Positions 1 to 12,979 of a stretch of 64,000 nt of DNA are shown piece by piece. A program made the position numbers and the translations under genes. Numbering within the stretch: position 1 is the first letter of the stretch; every line of letters starts with the position of its first letter. The DNA comes from Salticus scenicus (taxonomy: Eukaryota; Arthropoda; Arachnida; Araneae; Salticidae), in assembly GCA_963930645.1 (NCBI GenBank), contig OZ005661.1:194841532-194905531 (forward strand), written 5' to 3'. Under the pieces are notes generated by a model. It saw only the letters and a list, made by a program, of their open reading frames with translations, was not told the origin of the DNA and did no database searches.

Positions 1-315
1 GGATAGTTCCAGTTCAAATTTCATTGATTTTGGAAAAAATTTCCTTTTAATTGCAAATTAAATTTTATTCTAATACACGTATTTCAAATTCTAATTATGA
101 TTAAATTATTTTTAATACATCATTCGAAAGATATTTTAAAGTTAATTTATATTATCGAAAGTGAATTCGAGATTTTACCCGATTTACACGTTTTGAGGTG
201 TCCTGAATCGGTTTTCTTTTGCATCTCAGCTACTAATATAAATAATTTCATAAGTAATACATCATTTGAAAGCTTTGTTGATTTGAAATCGAACAGTAGA
301 ATACAGAAATTTCTA

Positions 316-329
316 CCGCCAGATGGCGC
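316..329 (+). promoter_or_regulatory. CTCF-type motif inside HLE repeat
   Basis: The 14-mer CCGCCAGATGGCGC fits the CTCF core consensus CCRSYAGRKGGCRS at every position. It sits at the end of an HLE internal repeat unit, before GTAATATTTT. Binding is inferred only. Confidence 0.4.
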
Positions 330-539
330 TGTAATATTTTAAAATTTCCATGTTTAAAACTCTAGTTATGATTAAATTATTTTTAATGCATCCTTCGAAA
401 GATATTTTAAAGTTCTTTTATATTATCGAAAGTTCAATTCGAGGTTTCACCCGATTTACACGTTTTGAGGTGTCCTGATTAGCTTTTTTTTGGATCTCAG
501 CTAATTGAGTTAGACCGTTCAAAATTGGTATATGTAGGT

Positions 540-1240
540 TAATTAGGAGGGGCTGAAAGGGTGGGGATGAAATAGGCGTGCACCGCGCACGCAGCGCGCA
601 CGGGACTACGCTGCCAAATACAGTGGGGGCCCGGACCGACCTTTTACCCGATGAGAAATGTTTTTTTTTTCTTATTTTCTTTTCTTATAAATAAAAATTT
701 GATTTGAGAAGGAATATGTAAGCGCCGCGCGCATGGGTCTGCGCTGCCGAATGCAGTGGGGACCCGGTGTGAATTTTTAGACGATAAGAAATGATTTTTT
801 TTTTAGGGGGCACGAAAGGTCAGGAAGGGAATACGCGCGCACAACGCATGTATCCCTTAACTTGTGAGCACGCAGCGCGCTCGGGACTGCGCTGAAATGC
901 AGTGGGGACCCGGTCCGACTTTTTACCTGATGAAAAATGATTTTTTTTATTTTCTTTTCTTAAGAATAAAAATTTGATTTGAGAAGGAATATGTCCACGC
1001 AGCGCACGTACACCTTAACACGTGCGTGCACAGCGCGCATGGGTGTGCGCTTGCGAAGGCAGTGGGGGCCCGGTATGAGTTTTTACCTGATAAGAAATGA
1101 TTTTTTTTAGGGGGCACGAAGGGTCAGGGAAGGAATACGCGCGCGCACGGGACTGCGCTGCCGAAGTCAGCGGGGACCCGGTACGACTTTTTACCCGTTT
1201 AGAAATGATTTTTCTTTTTTTAATTTATTTTCTTAAGACT
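540..1240 (+). repeat. GC-rich subrepeat array of HLE copy 0
   Basis: Units of about 130-180 bp alternate between two spacer types, giving a dimer period near 300 bp. Each unit has an alternating GCGCGC-type palindrome, then a GCTGCCGAAGGCAG-like hairpin, then a GGGGACCCGGT block. Spacers are T-rich, one containing AAGAATAAAAATTTGATTTG and the other a GGGGCACGAAGG block. The array stands out sharply against the AT-rich surroundings. Confidence 0.75.
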
Positions 1241-1318
1241 AAAAGTTATTCTTAGTGATTCATTAATTATAATGATTCATTTAAAAATACTGACCCGCTA
1301 GCGGGCGAAGCTCGCTAG

Positions 1319-2640
1319 TATAACTAATATAATACGATTAAGGTTGTCAAACATATCTGAAATAAAAATTGTTTAATCTTTTGCATCCCATGTATCCGTG
1401 AATACATATTCCATACAGTTAGCTGCATGTTATAATTCACGATTAAAGAATTAACTTAATCCAAAATCCAAACTTAATCCAAATAATATTAAATCCAAAG
1501 AGTTAATGATTACGCAACATTCACTATATAATTAAAATTCTGTCGTGATTATTACTATTGTTGTTATTATTATTATTTTTTTTTTTTTCATCTTACGTCG
1601 GAAAATTTAAAGAAAGTGGTATCTTGATAAAAAAAAAAAAAAAAAAAAAACGATAATTTAAAATATAACAGCCATTTTAGCTACATTTTTATCTTATCTG
1701 ACATTAAAAAAAAAAAAAAAAAAAAAAAAAAACACTTTTTTTTTCAAAATATTAATGATGTGTAGATAAAAATTTAACTATAAATTATTCTTTAAATTAT
1801 TTTTCTATCATGATAAGAGAAAATAATTTTATTTATGGGAAAAAAAAAGTAAATAAACTATGAAGAGTGTTCATGCCTAGTTAAGGTATCATGAGAGTTA
1901 TTTTGGTTTTTATATATACTGAGAGATAGTTGGTATAATTTTATCATAATATGTTTTTTGAATTTTTGATGTAATATGCATAATATCAGGAATTGTGTTT
2001 TCAAAAAGTAAATTCAGAAACTGAAGGTATATATATATATATGTATATTCTTACTTTTATGACACCGCCGTAAAACGAAATTGTTACACACCAAAAATGT
2101 AATAATTTATAAAAATAAAACGTGTGACAGATTAAAAATGCTTAGTATAAAGTTATTGATAAGCGGCGTAATTTAGTTTTATTTAAATAAGGTAATACAG
2201 TTAAATGCTTTAAATTATCTTTATCCAATTACGCAAGCAGCAATTCAGTGTATACAGAATTAAGTTACACATACGCTCTATTAGTATAATAATCATCAAT
2301 GTCTCAATCATCTCTATTAGTATAATAATCATCAATCTTTTTATCAATGTAAAAAGGTCAAAAACGGGCTTAAAACGAAAAAATAAAACGAAATAATATT
2401 CCATTTATTCATCGTCTCTTACGCAATTGAAACATACAAATAGTGTCAATTTTATGATTTGACAACAAATGACAAAAAAGTCAACACAATAGCATGAGTT
2501 AATTTTGCGTTTGGACTTATTGAATTACATTATTTGAACTTGCTTTTGATATTTCACTCATAAGTACATTGTCGTATACGTTGATATGTTTTTCAAATAA
2601 AAGATTTCATCAGCTTATTTATTTAAATAATCTGCTATTT
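1319..2640. other. AT-rich DNA, no gene seen
   Basis: The stretch holds poly-A/T tracts (around 1570, 1630 and 1708), a short (TA)n near 2030 and a 35-bp-period duplication at 2275-2334. I see no coding region or RNA gene. Confidence 0.6.
2275..2334. repeat. Short tandem duplication, period 35 bp, two copies
   Basis: The 25-bp string beginning CTCTATTAGTATAATAATCA occurs at 2275 and again at 2310. Confidence 0.8.
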
Positions 2641-2649
2641 TTCTAAGAT

Positions 2650-3000
2650 ATCATGCGGGGTTGTTAAGTTTATAGTGTCATGCATCGAACGCTGGAACTC
2701 ATGAAGACTAGCTTTCCTTTCGAGAATTTTATTTATTTCTCGAATTACACACACGATACAATACAGTCACATTTAACACAAATAAACACGTAAACAATTT
2801 AACATAATTTAAATTTGAACCGTAACTTTCCAGTCCACCAAATAAATAAAAATAAACGGCACTCAAGCCAGGCATCGCTATTCTCGGCGTTGCATCATTC
2901 CTTTTTTAAAACAAAACTAAAAACTAAAGTCTCTTCTCAATTTGAAAGTCTTTTCGTCTGCGCTGGACAAACAGCGCCCTCTAGTTAATCTAAAAGTCAT
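2650..3000. other. Less AT-rich block, possible degraded solo LTR
   Basis: This 350-bp block is visibly less AT-rich than its flanks. It could start at a TGTTAAG near 2661 and end near a TTACA at 3000, which would fit a solo LTR, but no target duplication is visible and no second copy lies in the window. On the minus strand 2971-2990 carries TAGAGGGCGC, a match to the CTCF core. Confidence 0.2.
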
Positions 3001-3638
3001 TACAATAGGTACAAATATAGGCCTTACTCTGACTGTTTAAAAATATGAGCGTGAGCGTGGAAAATTAAAAGTAAAACTCTGCTAAAAGAAAATGTCTTTG
3101 CATTTATAAATTGTAAATTTTTAGTACTATTTAAATTTATAATTTACAAAATAAAAATTAATATTATTACCTAAATTATTATTTGTATTTTATGCCACCA
3201 TGTCTAATATAAATATTTTTTACATTTTACTTAATTAACTGTTAAAATAACTTTAATAAACTATTATTATTTCTTCTTCTTATATTTAATGTTTAAAAAC
3301 TTTATATAAAATTTTTATTGAAATTATAAGTGTATAAATGTGTCATATAGTCATATATCTCCAAAAATAAAATTCTGGGGGAAAGCTCATTTTTTTATTT
3401 TTTTTATTTACTTTTTTTTATTTTTTATTTTTTATTTTTATTTTTTCTTTTGCCACACTTACAATGGAAGTATAAATCAATAAAATTGCTATTGAAACCA
3501 AACTAAGCTTCAATTAAAGAGCATGGTCGAAAACATAGGTAGAGTACAAATTTACTGCAACAACCCCATGGGGTCGAGATATAACCCCCTAATAATTTCA
3601 GTTTTTTTCTATAAAAATCAACAACACACGTATTGCAG

Positions 3639-3715
3639 TAAGAACGGGTGGTGCAGTGGCAGCGTTCTGGACTTGTGATACGGAGGTTCTGAGATCGAGT
3701 AAGGGCATTTTGCAT
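3639..3715 (+). other. Degenerate tRNA-like sequence, possibly tRNA-His derived
   Basis: TGGTGCAGTGGCAGCG fits an A box (TRGYNNARNNGG). It is followed by an arm whose loop reads CTTGTGAT, resembling the GTG anticodon loop of tRNA-His. The T arm that should hold the B box is degraded. A tRNA pseudogene or SINE head is likelier than a working tRNA. The surrounding 3001-5378 is AT-rich with no other feature I can name. Confidence 0.35.
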
Positions 3716-5378
3716 TTTAATTTTTTATTTCAACTGAAATATTTATTTATTTTTTTCCTTTTTTTAATTCATTAAAATAACTATTCATTTTAATAGAATT
3801 AAAATAATTAAGCTTTTAAATGCAGATTTTAAGTGTTAGAACGTGTCTAAAACTTAAAGTATTATTTTCATCAAAATTAATTGAACATGTAAAATTTAGG
3901 ATAAAAGTTCTAATTTTCACTGCATGATTTCATAAACTGATACATTATGTCTTTTCATGTTATTACCTAATTTTTTCACTGATATTTATACTTTTTTTAT
4001 AAGTAAAACAGGAAACAAAAAGTGGTTACAAGATTTCTTTTAATCAACTTTTGCAGTTAAAAGCAGGTAAAAACCTCAGTTTTGATACAAATTAAAAAAA
4101 AAAAAATAATAGTAATAATAAAAATTAATATATTTCATACAAAATTCTATGACAAATAATTGCAGATTTTATATTACAGTAAGTATATATTCTTATGTAT
4201 ACTGAAAGACTTTTGATTAATTGTAATTTAAAAATAAATCCGGAAATTTTGTTTTGTTAAATTATCCAAATCGCAGAAAAACCTTTTTTTTTTTTTCCTC
4301 TTTGCAAATTTGGTTCTTTCCCTTTTTTTTTTTGCTTACTTCAAGGGGAAAAAATAAAGTGTAATATGCCCATCTCTTTTATCATGATCAGAAACTCTCT
4401 AAGTAAAAATGCATAAAAGACGAATTGTTCATTTACCAAAAATCGTAAAAACTGAATCCCCTGTTTTATTTCCAAAAGTTTTTTTTTTTTTTTTTTTTTT
4501 TTTAAGGCCAATGACGGATACAGTTTAATTTTTTTTTTTTTTAATACTCTAGAAGTGAAATGTTATTTGTATTGTACAACTTTGCTATCTTTTATTTTAT
4601 TTAAAAGTGTTTTCTAGAGAAATTATCTAAGAAATACAATCATACTTTCATTGATAATAAAAAAATACTACGTTTAATTTATTTACTCACATTTAATTGT
4701 GGAGGGCCATTTTTTATTTGGAATTTAACTTTAGATCAGTATTTTCATATATTTTTATTAGTGTGGGTTATAGCAATAATAACATGGCTTCTTACGTAAA
4801 ATTTAATTACGGTTTGAAACTTAAATATGAAGAAAGATTTTTAGACTGCATATTAAATTATATTCAGCCTTGTACAATTTTATTCCTTAATTATGTCATC
4901 ATTAATTTGAACTGTGTATTTAATCAATAGAAATTTATATATCTAAAGTTTTTATGTTTAATATTTTTATTACATTCATTGAAACTAATTTATTAAAATT
5001 CATGTAAAACATTCAAAAAAGGAGTTATAATGTTTTAATTATATAATTAAAATCAACATCGGAAATAATATGCATAAAAAACTAGTACATACGTTTTTTT
5101 CAACTCATAGTCATTTAAGAAATTCTGCAGCGTTGCGTTGGGAGCATTTATTTTTCTAAATGTGCTGAATTATATACGATTAAATTACAAGCTACTAAAT
5201 TCTGTACTTATCATTGAGATCCTATTTTCAAGAATGTTTCCTCAATTTTAAATCAATAGTAATATTTTGAGGAAGTTTCCATAACTTTATGTTGTGTATA
5301 AAACAAGTAAAAATCCATAAATAATATTTCCTCCTTTTGAGTATGATTGAGAACGACTACACAACAATTTTCAATATG

Positions 5379-5450
5379 AAATTATAGCGTAGTGGTAGCG
5401 TGTTCATCTACCACGAAAAAGGGCCCAAATTCGATTCCTGCGAAGGAAGT
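5379..5450 (+). other. tRNA-derived Pol III-type sequence (SINE head or tRNA pseudogene)
   Basis: An A-box-like TAGCGTAGTGG at about 5385 and a B-box-like AATTCGATTCC at about 5428 are spaced as in tRNA genes. The arms do not fold into a clean cloverleaf, so a functional tRNA is unlikely. Confidence 0.45.
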
Positions 5451-5666
5451 GTGATATTTTTTTCAGCATCAAACAGTTTCATCGAAATCTGGAGCGATTT
5501 TCCTCAAAAATAAATTGTTTCAATTAGATCAAATCTGAGTCGCTCATAGCAGCTCAATGGTTTGAGCGGATTTCTCTTAACGTGAGAAGTTGTTTTTCAT
5601 TACGATGAATGAGAAAAATACAGTACAGCTACAAAACAACATCCAACATTTGGAAAACATCCAGCA

Positions 5667-5784
5667 CCCTAACAGCACATCTTCTCCAAAAGATATCCTC
5701 AGGATGTCCTATGGAGGAAAAGGACATCTACAGACATTCTACTGACATCTTCAGGATGTATTTTGGACAAGTGTGTTGTTAGGG
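5667..5784. mobile_element. Small MITE with CCCTAAC inverted ends
   Basis: This 118-bp unit starts CCCTAACAGCACA and ends in the inverse of CCCTAACAACACAC. The interior is itself partly palindromic around GATGTCC/GGACATC. No clear target duplication is visible beyond 2 bp. Confidence 0.6.
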
Positions 5785-6780
5785 CAATTCCGTGCCCTGT
5801 TATTGCTCATTTTCTCCGAGTCAGTTGACTGTCACTCCTATTTCAGCATTGGACTCGTTGAGTTAGCGCTTGCGCAGATGCTTCCATGGTTTCATCAATA
5901 TAGGTCGAAGAATATGGTTCAAATTGATCGGATTTTTCTTTTCTCTTCCAACAGAAGTCCTTACCAACTTCTTTTTTATAACGTTTTTTCTTCATACGAT
6001 CTTTATTATTATTATTTTTTTATTTATTTAAATAATACCAGAAAAAAATATAAACATTTAAAAATAATAAATTATTTCCGTAATAAAAAAAATATTTTTA
6101 AAATATTAAACGAGGAAATATAATATTTCTTCTGAAATATTTTTTCTATGTATGATATTTTACTTACTGAAAAAAATAAATATTTTTATATCTTTACTTT
6201 AAAATATCAGCTACTTACTGTGTTTTATAATAATGGTAATTTTTCAAAATTTCAAAATCTGACATTTTTTAAAATAAGTAGCTTTGATCATGTAATACAA
6301 ACACTTACCTATCAAATATGACAACATCTTGAAAATTCACATAATATGAAACAAAATTCCTTGTAGTACACATTTATACTTTAAACTTAAACATATTAAA
6401 ATGTATTTTCCGTATGTCTCTACTGCAGCACTTAGTAATTGTACATATAAAGTAATTTTGTGCAAATACATTAAGAAGCCTTTCAAAAATGCTGATGATG
6501 TTGGAGAAGAATAGAAGGTGAAAATGTTCCTTAAATTTTTGGAATAATTTTGAAAGAAGTATAATTATTACGGTGTGATTTACATTTTTAAGTTTAAATT
6601 TTCCATGCACCGATTAATTCTAAGCTAGTGTTAGAATAGAGAATGATTACACCGTTAACAAATATTCTTTTGCACTTTACATACAGCATTGCATAATCAA
6701 CATTTGAGACTATTTATGTTTAGATTAATGCGTCTCTCAAAATTCGTTTAGATTATAATCTGAGTTTACTTACAAGGAAT
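5785..6780. other. AT-rich DNA, nothing recognised
   Basis: The longest open frame here (about 116 codons on plus, from 5773) starts inside the MITE and runs into A/T-only codons. I treat it as chance. Confidence 0.55.
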
Positions 6781-6812
6781 CATTCAAAAGGTGTCGTCTT
6801 AAAAAAATATTG

Positions 6813-6843
<31 letters not shown>

Positions 6844-7200
6844 TAATTATACTCTTCATAAAACACCAGAAAGGGAAAAAATTATCTGCTGAAATGAATT
6901 ACAGCGACCTCAAAAAATTATCTAAATTAAGCAATTTTGGCGATTTAGTGCTGTTAGGCGATAAGTTCACTGGAACCTAGATTGCCGTGTACGAATAAAA
7001 CCGTGTTTTGCTTCTCCGCCAAGTACTCAAAATCAGTCGCCTAACTGTGTGAAATCGCCAAATATGCTTAATTTTGATAATTTTTTGTGGCCGCCGTAAT
7101 TCATTTCAGCCGATAATTTTTTCTCTTCCTGATGTTTTTTGAAGAGTAGAATCACATATATTCTTTTCAATATTTTTTGAAGACAACACCTTTTGAATGT
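6781..7200. mobile_element. Foldback (long inverted repeat) element
   Basis: Left arm 6781-6965 and right arm about 7037-7200 are imperfect reverse complements. Both contain the TTCAAAAGGTGT end, a GAAATGAATTAC block and a TTTGGCGATTT block. A spacer of about 70 bp separates them. The left arm has gained an (AT)n run near 6821. No open frame of note is present. Confidence 0.75.
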
Positions 7201-7832
7201 TTCCTTGTTAGTGAAAGAATTTCCAATTTCAGAATTTCTCAAGAAATTTCTTAACTTTTAGTGGTATAAAAGAATTTGCAGAAACTTCTAATTATCATTT
7301 TCTTACACACCTCACTCAAACAGGAGTGAAATTGCTTAGACATATTCTTTAAGGGAAATATGTAAAACAGCATTTCTTGATAGAAAATAAAGATTATGCA
7401 TATAAATGGCAAAGTATATGTCTGAATAGTTCATAACGTTGTGCACAATTACACATCCGAAATATTAAAATATTTAAAAATGAATACTATGTAATACGTT
7501 TAAAAACAACATTCGCAAACAAAATAGTTCCTTTCATCATTTGGAACCTTATTCTAATTTTCAAGTTATGAAGTAAAGTGTAATAACAAAAATAACCATA
7601 AAAAGAATATTTAAATATGATTACATTTTGTATTATTTTGTTTTATAACTTTGGTTTTGTTGCACTGTTTATAAAAGTTATTAATACCAAAAGACCTATT
7701 TTTTTTTTTTTTTTTACTAAAAGCGTCTAAATAATGACCCATTAAATTTTTAATAATGCGTTTAATTACATCATGTTTGAAATTTACGCAGCAATAATTG
7801 GCGATTCTTTTTCTTGCGCATTGTGGTGTTTT

Positions 7833-7865
<33 letters not shown>

Positions 7866-8112
7866 TGTTTTTAGTGAAACGTATATTTTTCGTAATTTCA
7901 AATTTTAATTATTGCTATTAGCTTTATGTCCCCATTTATAACTAACAAATTATTGTAAAGTTATTGAATGATCTGAACTTTTCTGGTATGTTTGTCGTTG
8001 AAAATTTTATAAATATCAAGACTGATTTGTGTCCAGGGACACCAAAAAGTATTTCAAAGTAAATGAGAAATTTTTCACACATATCTATTTCTTTTTCTTT
8101 TCTTTTCTTTTC

Positions 8113-8145
<33 letters not shown>

Positions 8146-8446
8146 GTACAAGGAAATATGATTAACCCTTTAAGGTTCACTACTTAATTTATTTAAAAAA
8201 TTACTAAACTAATTTTAAAAATGGTTTTTAGCCACGTAGCTGATCATAAATATTTAAAAAATAAAAAATTAGCATTGTTCCTTTTCGAGAAATTTTCGGT
8301 TGGAAATATCTGTAAGTAAACCTTATTAAATTCAAATAATATTTAACTTAATAAATAAATCACTTTATAAGTAAACATTATCGACAACAACAACTCGTAA
8401 AAGTTGCATAGATCCCAACATTTCAATCTATTCCGGAATATTTTAA
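7201..8446. other. AT-rich DNA with poly-T tracts, nothing recognised
   Basis: Long T runs lie near 7700, 7840 and 8118. No gene or repeat boundary could be supported. Confidence 0.55.
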
Positions 8447-8669
8447 CCCTTTCCGGGGCAAGATAATTCTGATCATTTAAATTACACTGCCACCGGAATT
8501 TACGAACATAATTATAATAGAAGAAATTTTAAATTTTCAAGTTGGAAAAAAGGGTATTTTCTGCTTTGTTATAAATGTAAATTTTTGCTAAAAAATTTCC
8601 GGGATGAGTTTTTGCACTTGAGAATTAAAATTAGGTGTTCCATGTAGTGGAACACTGAGCGGCAAAGGG
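8447..8669. mobile_element. piggyBac-like MITE with TTAA target duplication
   Basis: The 223-bp unit begins CCCTTTCCGGGGC and ends in the inverse of CCCTTTGCCGCTCAGTG. It is flanked on both sides by TTAA (8443-8446 and 8670-8673). TTAA duplication plus CCCTTT termini is the piggyBac signature. No transposase fragment is present. Confidence 0.8.
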
Positions 8670-8673
8670 TTAA

Positions 8674-10179
8674 TATTAATAATTCAATTACATGGCCGAA
8701 CGAAAATAATCAATAAATCAGCGGATTTATTTAGAAATTGCTAGAAATACATTTATATTGTTATAATTATATTGTTATTATTATTATTATTACTATTATT
8801 ACATTTTTAAACATTTTTCAGCAAATTTAAAAATAATTATGATTTCGATTCTATCTGTCTGTCCGTCTGCCAATCTGCACTCTAGTTTCCGAAAATATTT
8901 TTAGAATGCATTGAAATTGATGGATGATATTCAAGTTCGTTTGTGCATTTTCTTTACTAAAAATGGTATCATAAGCGCAAGTTTTTTATGTACAGAATAC
9001 CAAAAGTATTTTGGTTGCATTATGGTTTACAGAATGCGTTTTTATGAGAATACTTCAATATGTTAAATCTACACGTAACATAACAATATTAATATGCGTT
9101 ATTTCAATATAACAAACCGTTTTTCTGCATTATAAAGTATAATTGTCATAATTAGTTGGTTAAAGGCACCTTCAATGTGGTTTAAGCGATGTGAAAGAAA
9201 ATTATTTATATAACTCTCGTCGATTACAAGTATGTTTTGTTACACCATATGGTGGGTAAGCGAATTTTGGACAATGTACAGTTTGACACAAACTCCCATT
9301 TTTTAAAAATGAAGAGTTCGGGAAGCTTTTGTGCGATTGCTTAATCCATAGTTTAATATCAAAATGTATTTTTATAAATGGAATATTCTCATATGACATA
9401 CAGAACTATACAAACTGAATTAATTTTTATAGAGCAAAATCATAAAACTAATTTTTGTACATTTTCTCTTTCCATGAAAAAGTAAAAGTGAATTTTATAT
9501 TGCTATTACGAAGATTACAATTTTAAGTTAAAATACTTAACATGCAATTTACATGATTATTTTTCCCTGAGATCTTTCTTTATAATATCGAGAGAAACAT
9601 TTCTTCAAGACATTTATACCCAGCCTATTCCAAGACAATGTCATGGAATATTATTTTCAAATATCATGTTTTTATTCTTAAGATAATAAGGGGATTTTAG
9701 ACATTTAATAAAATAATTTAGTCACCATTCATTGAAACTGATTTGAATTTTTTTTTTTTTTGAAAAAGTGATATGCTTTTATTCACCACAAAAATTTTAT
9801 GACAATTTCGTATTTCTTAAAAATTGAAAATATAAATGGCTGTCTGGAAGAGAAAAGTTCTTAATTTTAACTATTGCATTCCATTAAACTTTTGACACAA
9901 AGGAAATTTTCTGGAAGAAGTATTTCGACTTCAAAGAAAACGTTTTCCTATAATATTCTAAAACAAGTAATTAGTTAAGCACTGCATCATAATATACCTA
10001 ATGCTTGAATGTTGCTAAATATAACTGTGTTTTGTAATAATAAATATAGTTATCTGTTGCATGTGGGAATATTTATTCAGTTATATATATTTTTATAGTA
10101 CATGTTTTAAGCTTGCAGCAAAATTAATTTACTGAATAGGAAAACTTCCTCTTAGTAAAGGAAACTGTTATTATTATTA
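8674..10179. other. AT-rich DNA, nothing recognised
   Basis: Only simple A/T runs and short TTA-type repeats are apparent. Confidence 0.55.
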
Positions 10180-10181
10180 TT

Positions 10182-10511
10182 ATTTATAAAAAAAATTCAC
10201 TTTACAACACGTATAAAATGATACATTTAATTAAGATTATCAATTAAAATTACAACTTGTCAAGGCCTTTCGCAATGACCATCAGGGCATCATCAGGACA
10301 AAGCCATTCTTTTTGTTACGAGTACAGCAACATTTGAATTATATATACAAAAATATTCATAGTACAGTTACAGTTATTATAGATGAAAATGGCTTTTCCT
10401 GATGATGGCCTGATGGTCAGGGCAAAAGGCCTTAACAAGTCGTAATTTTAATTGATAATTTTAATTTAAAGTATCATTTTATACGTGTTGTAAAGTGAAT
10501 TTTTTTATAAA
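10182..10511. mobile_element. Foldback MITE with ~128-bp inverted arms
   Basis: Left arm 10182-10309 and right arm 10383-10511 are close reverse complements. Each arm has ATTCACTTTACAACACGTAT at its outer part and TGACCATCAGG at its inner part. The loop is about 73 bp. No target duplication is clear because the flanks are TTA repeats. Confidence 0.8.
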
Positions 10512-10595
10512 GTTTGTGGTTTTTCTACAATGACACGTGTGTTTATGATATCTCTATGTGAGATAGGATTTTATATTATTATTATTATTATTATT

Positions 10596-10715
10596 ACTTT
10601 CTTCTATATGTAATATAGAGAAAGTATTGGATTCGTAAAAATTTTCGACCTCGGGTTTTTGATGGATTTACACGTTTTGAGAGCTGTAGAACACGATTTG
10701 ACCCTTTTTAGAAAA

Positions 10716-10746
<31 letters not shown>

Positions 10747-11806
10747 TAGTCTGTCTGTGTGTGTGTGTGTGTGTGACAAAATTTTGTGGCAACTGTATCT
10801 AAGGAACTACTGCACGGAATTTCATACAAATTAGTATGTAGTTGCACCTTGACATAAATTAGTGCCTATCAACTTTTGGTAAAAATTGTCTTACAGGTTG
10901 CGTTGCCATCCCGCTTTTTCTAAATTTTTAACATGGTGATATAGGACAAAATTTTGTATAAATGTGCATAAAGAGAATTATTTTTTAGAAATCATTATGA
11001 AATTTACAAGAATTATTTATAATAGAGGTAGTCAACTGGGGAAAAAATTCTGTATGCTTAGGAGCCTCGTGAACCCCCCTGGGGGGGAAGTCCCCCCTCG
11101 AGGAGAGTAAATTTTCAAGATGGGTATCTTTCGAAAGGTCTCGTCAATACCTTTAAAACGAATGGTTGAACTATAAATCTGTGATAATTCAAAACAAAGT
11201 TATCGATTTTTTTTTACTTTTAATAAAAAGTAACTTAGAAAAAAAAATCGTATTTTTTTGTTTTTGTTTTTTTTTAACGAAATTTAACCAGACTTGGTAT
11301 TTAGTTGGCCCCTGACATAAACTGGGGCTGATTAGATTTGGGGATCAATCACTCAACAGGTGGTGCTGTGATCATATTTTTTCTAAATTTTTAACATGGC
11401 AGTATAGGACAAGATTTCGTATAAATGTACATAATGGGAGTTATTCTTAACCTGTGATTGTGAAATTAATATGAATTATTCATAATAGTTGTAGTTAATT
11501 AGGAGAAAAATCTCGGTCATCGCTTCCCCCCCCTCAGGGGAATGTACCCCCCCGGGGGGGGGGGTAAATTTTCAAGATGGGTATCTTTCGAAAGGTCTCG
11601 TCAATATCTTTAAAATGAATGGTTGAACTATAAATATGTGATAATTTAAAACAAAGTTATCGATTTTTTTTTTTTTTTTAACGAAAAAAAACTGAAAAAA
11701 AAATCGTTTTTTTTCTTTTTTTTTTTTTTTTTTTTTAATATTGTTACTGCGTGAATATGTATAGGAAAATATAGAAGAAAGTCTTGTGGTGGCCACAGCA
11801 TACTAG
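10596..11806 (+). mobile_element. Helentron-like non-autonomous element, family A copy 1
   Basis: The 5' end ACTTTCTTCTATAT forms a terminal hairpin with ATATAGAGAAAGT. The inverse ATATAGAAGAAAGT returns at about 11769-11782. It is followed by the hairpin TGTGG-TGG-CCACA (11785-11797), five bases, then CTAG (11803-11806) and T. A conserved 24-bp sequence lies at 10667-10690 and a (GTCT)n run starts near 10718. This copy holds an internal tandem duplication of about 440 bp, each half with a TAACATGG.TATAGGAC block. The build (subterminal inverted repeats, 3' hairpin, CTAG end) matches Helentron-associated elements. No Rep or helicase is encoded. Confidence 0.65.
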
Positions 11807-12979
11807 TTTTTAGAATGACACATTAAAATTGTTTTGTATTTTTGAAACCAAATATACCAAATGTAGATTTATATGAGTATTTTACTGCGCTGCAAGGATT
11901 CAAAATTGTGAATTTTTTATTATTTGTTAAAAAATCTGCAAGATTTTATTTTATTTTTTCACATTTGTAATAATAATAATAAATCTTTAAAAAAATATGA
12001 AAATAAATGAAACATTTTTGCCGATATATTATATAGCAAATTTTAAATTCTTTGCATTATTTTATTTTGGCCGAAAGAGGCATAACTGCTTTTTAGCTGT
12101 AAAAATAACAAAAAAAAAAAAAATAAAAACTGCAAGTATATAAAATGGAGCTTTAATTTGCAGATTTTCTGTATACTAACAATTGCATAAAATTTAAGAA
12201 ACGTTTAATGAAAAATAGTTTACTGAATAGTTTACTGAATTTTTCTAGATTTGTTTGTGTGAAAATAATCTTAAATTCTTAAGTCAATACTCTTTTGAAA
12301 TTTAAACTTTTTGCAAAGAAAATCGCAATTTGCTCATATTAATAACACAGTTAACAACGTTGTAAGTAAACCTTTTGAAAATTAAACGAAATCTTGTTTA
12401 TTATCTTTCTATGAACGTGAAAAGACAGAATATTGCAACCAAAATAAATGCTTATTTATTGTATGTGAAATAGGAGATGAAGGGTAATTCATTTTTATAA
12501 ATACTGAATTTATGATTACAAAATGAAATGTACCAAAACCAAACTGATTTGAAGACCTTTTGCCGATGCAATTATTCTTTGGTTATATCCAAATATATAC
12601 ACTACTGTTGCTTTCGAAAAAGGTAGTGTTCTTACATGGAAAAGATATCAAATGGCTAAAAAGATCAAGTAGATTATACTCTCTGTTTTTTTTTTTTTTT
12701 TTTTATTAAAGATTCTTTGATGCATAGGTGGTATTTTACAGAAGTATCAGTCTAGTGAATTCTTCGTAAATTCACTCAAGATCACCGACACTGAAATCGA
12801 TGTTGAATGTCGTTTACAACTAATTAAATTTTGAGTATTATTAAATTAATTCGCAAATAATTAAGCAAGCACAAGTGCTGCAAATAATACTAGGTGTCTA
12901 TGAGTTATTCTGATTTCTCTTTCAATAACTAAAATAACGATAGCTCTTTCAATCAGTAGTGTTATGCTTGTAGATTGTG
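11807..12979. other. AT-rich DNA, nothing recognised
   Basis: Poly-A/T runs only. Confidence 0.55.

Larger units (their letters stand above)
1..1318 (+). mobile_element. Helitron-like element (HLE) copy 0, 5' truncated by window edge
   Basis: The sequence matches, in order, the last half of two other copies at 14177-23661 and 23662-26411: an AT-rich block of internal repeats (about 80-540), a GC-rich block of subrepeats (about 540-1240) and an identical 3' end. The 3' end has a hairpin whose arms TAGCGGGC and GCTCGCTA flank a GAA loop, and it finishes in CTAG at 1315-1318, followed by T. Ending in CTAG before a host T fits Helitrons (CTRR-T). No protein-coding capacity is visible, so this is a non-autonomous copy. 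The hairpin overlaps the CTAG, which differs from classic Helitrons where it lies about 10 bp inside; a Helentron-type element is an alternative. Confidence 0.7.

Noticed and set aside
2650..3000. Solo LTR of a gypsy-type element
   Set aside because: No target duplication, no second copy in the window and no clear TG/CA ends; kept only as a low-confidence feature.
5773..6123. Plus-strand frame of 116 codons
   Set aside because: It begins inside a MITE and continues through low-complexity A/T codons.
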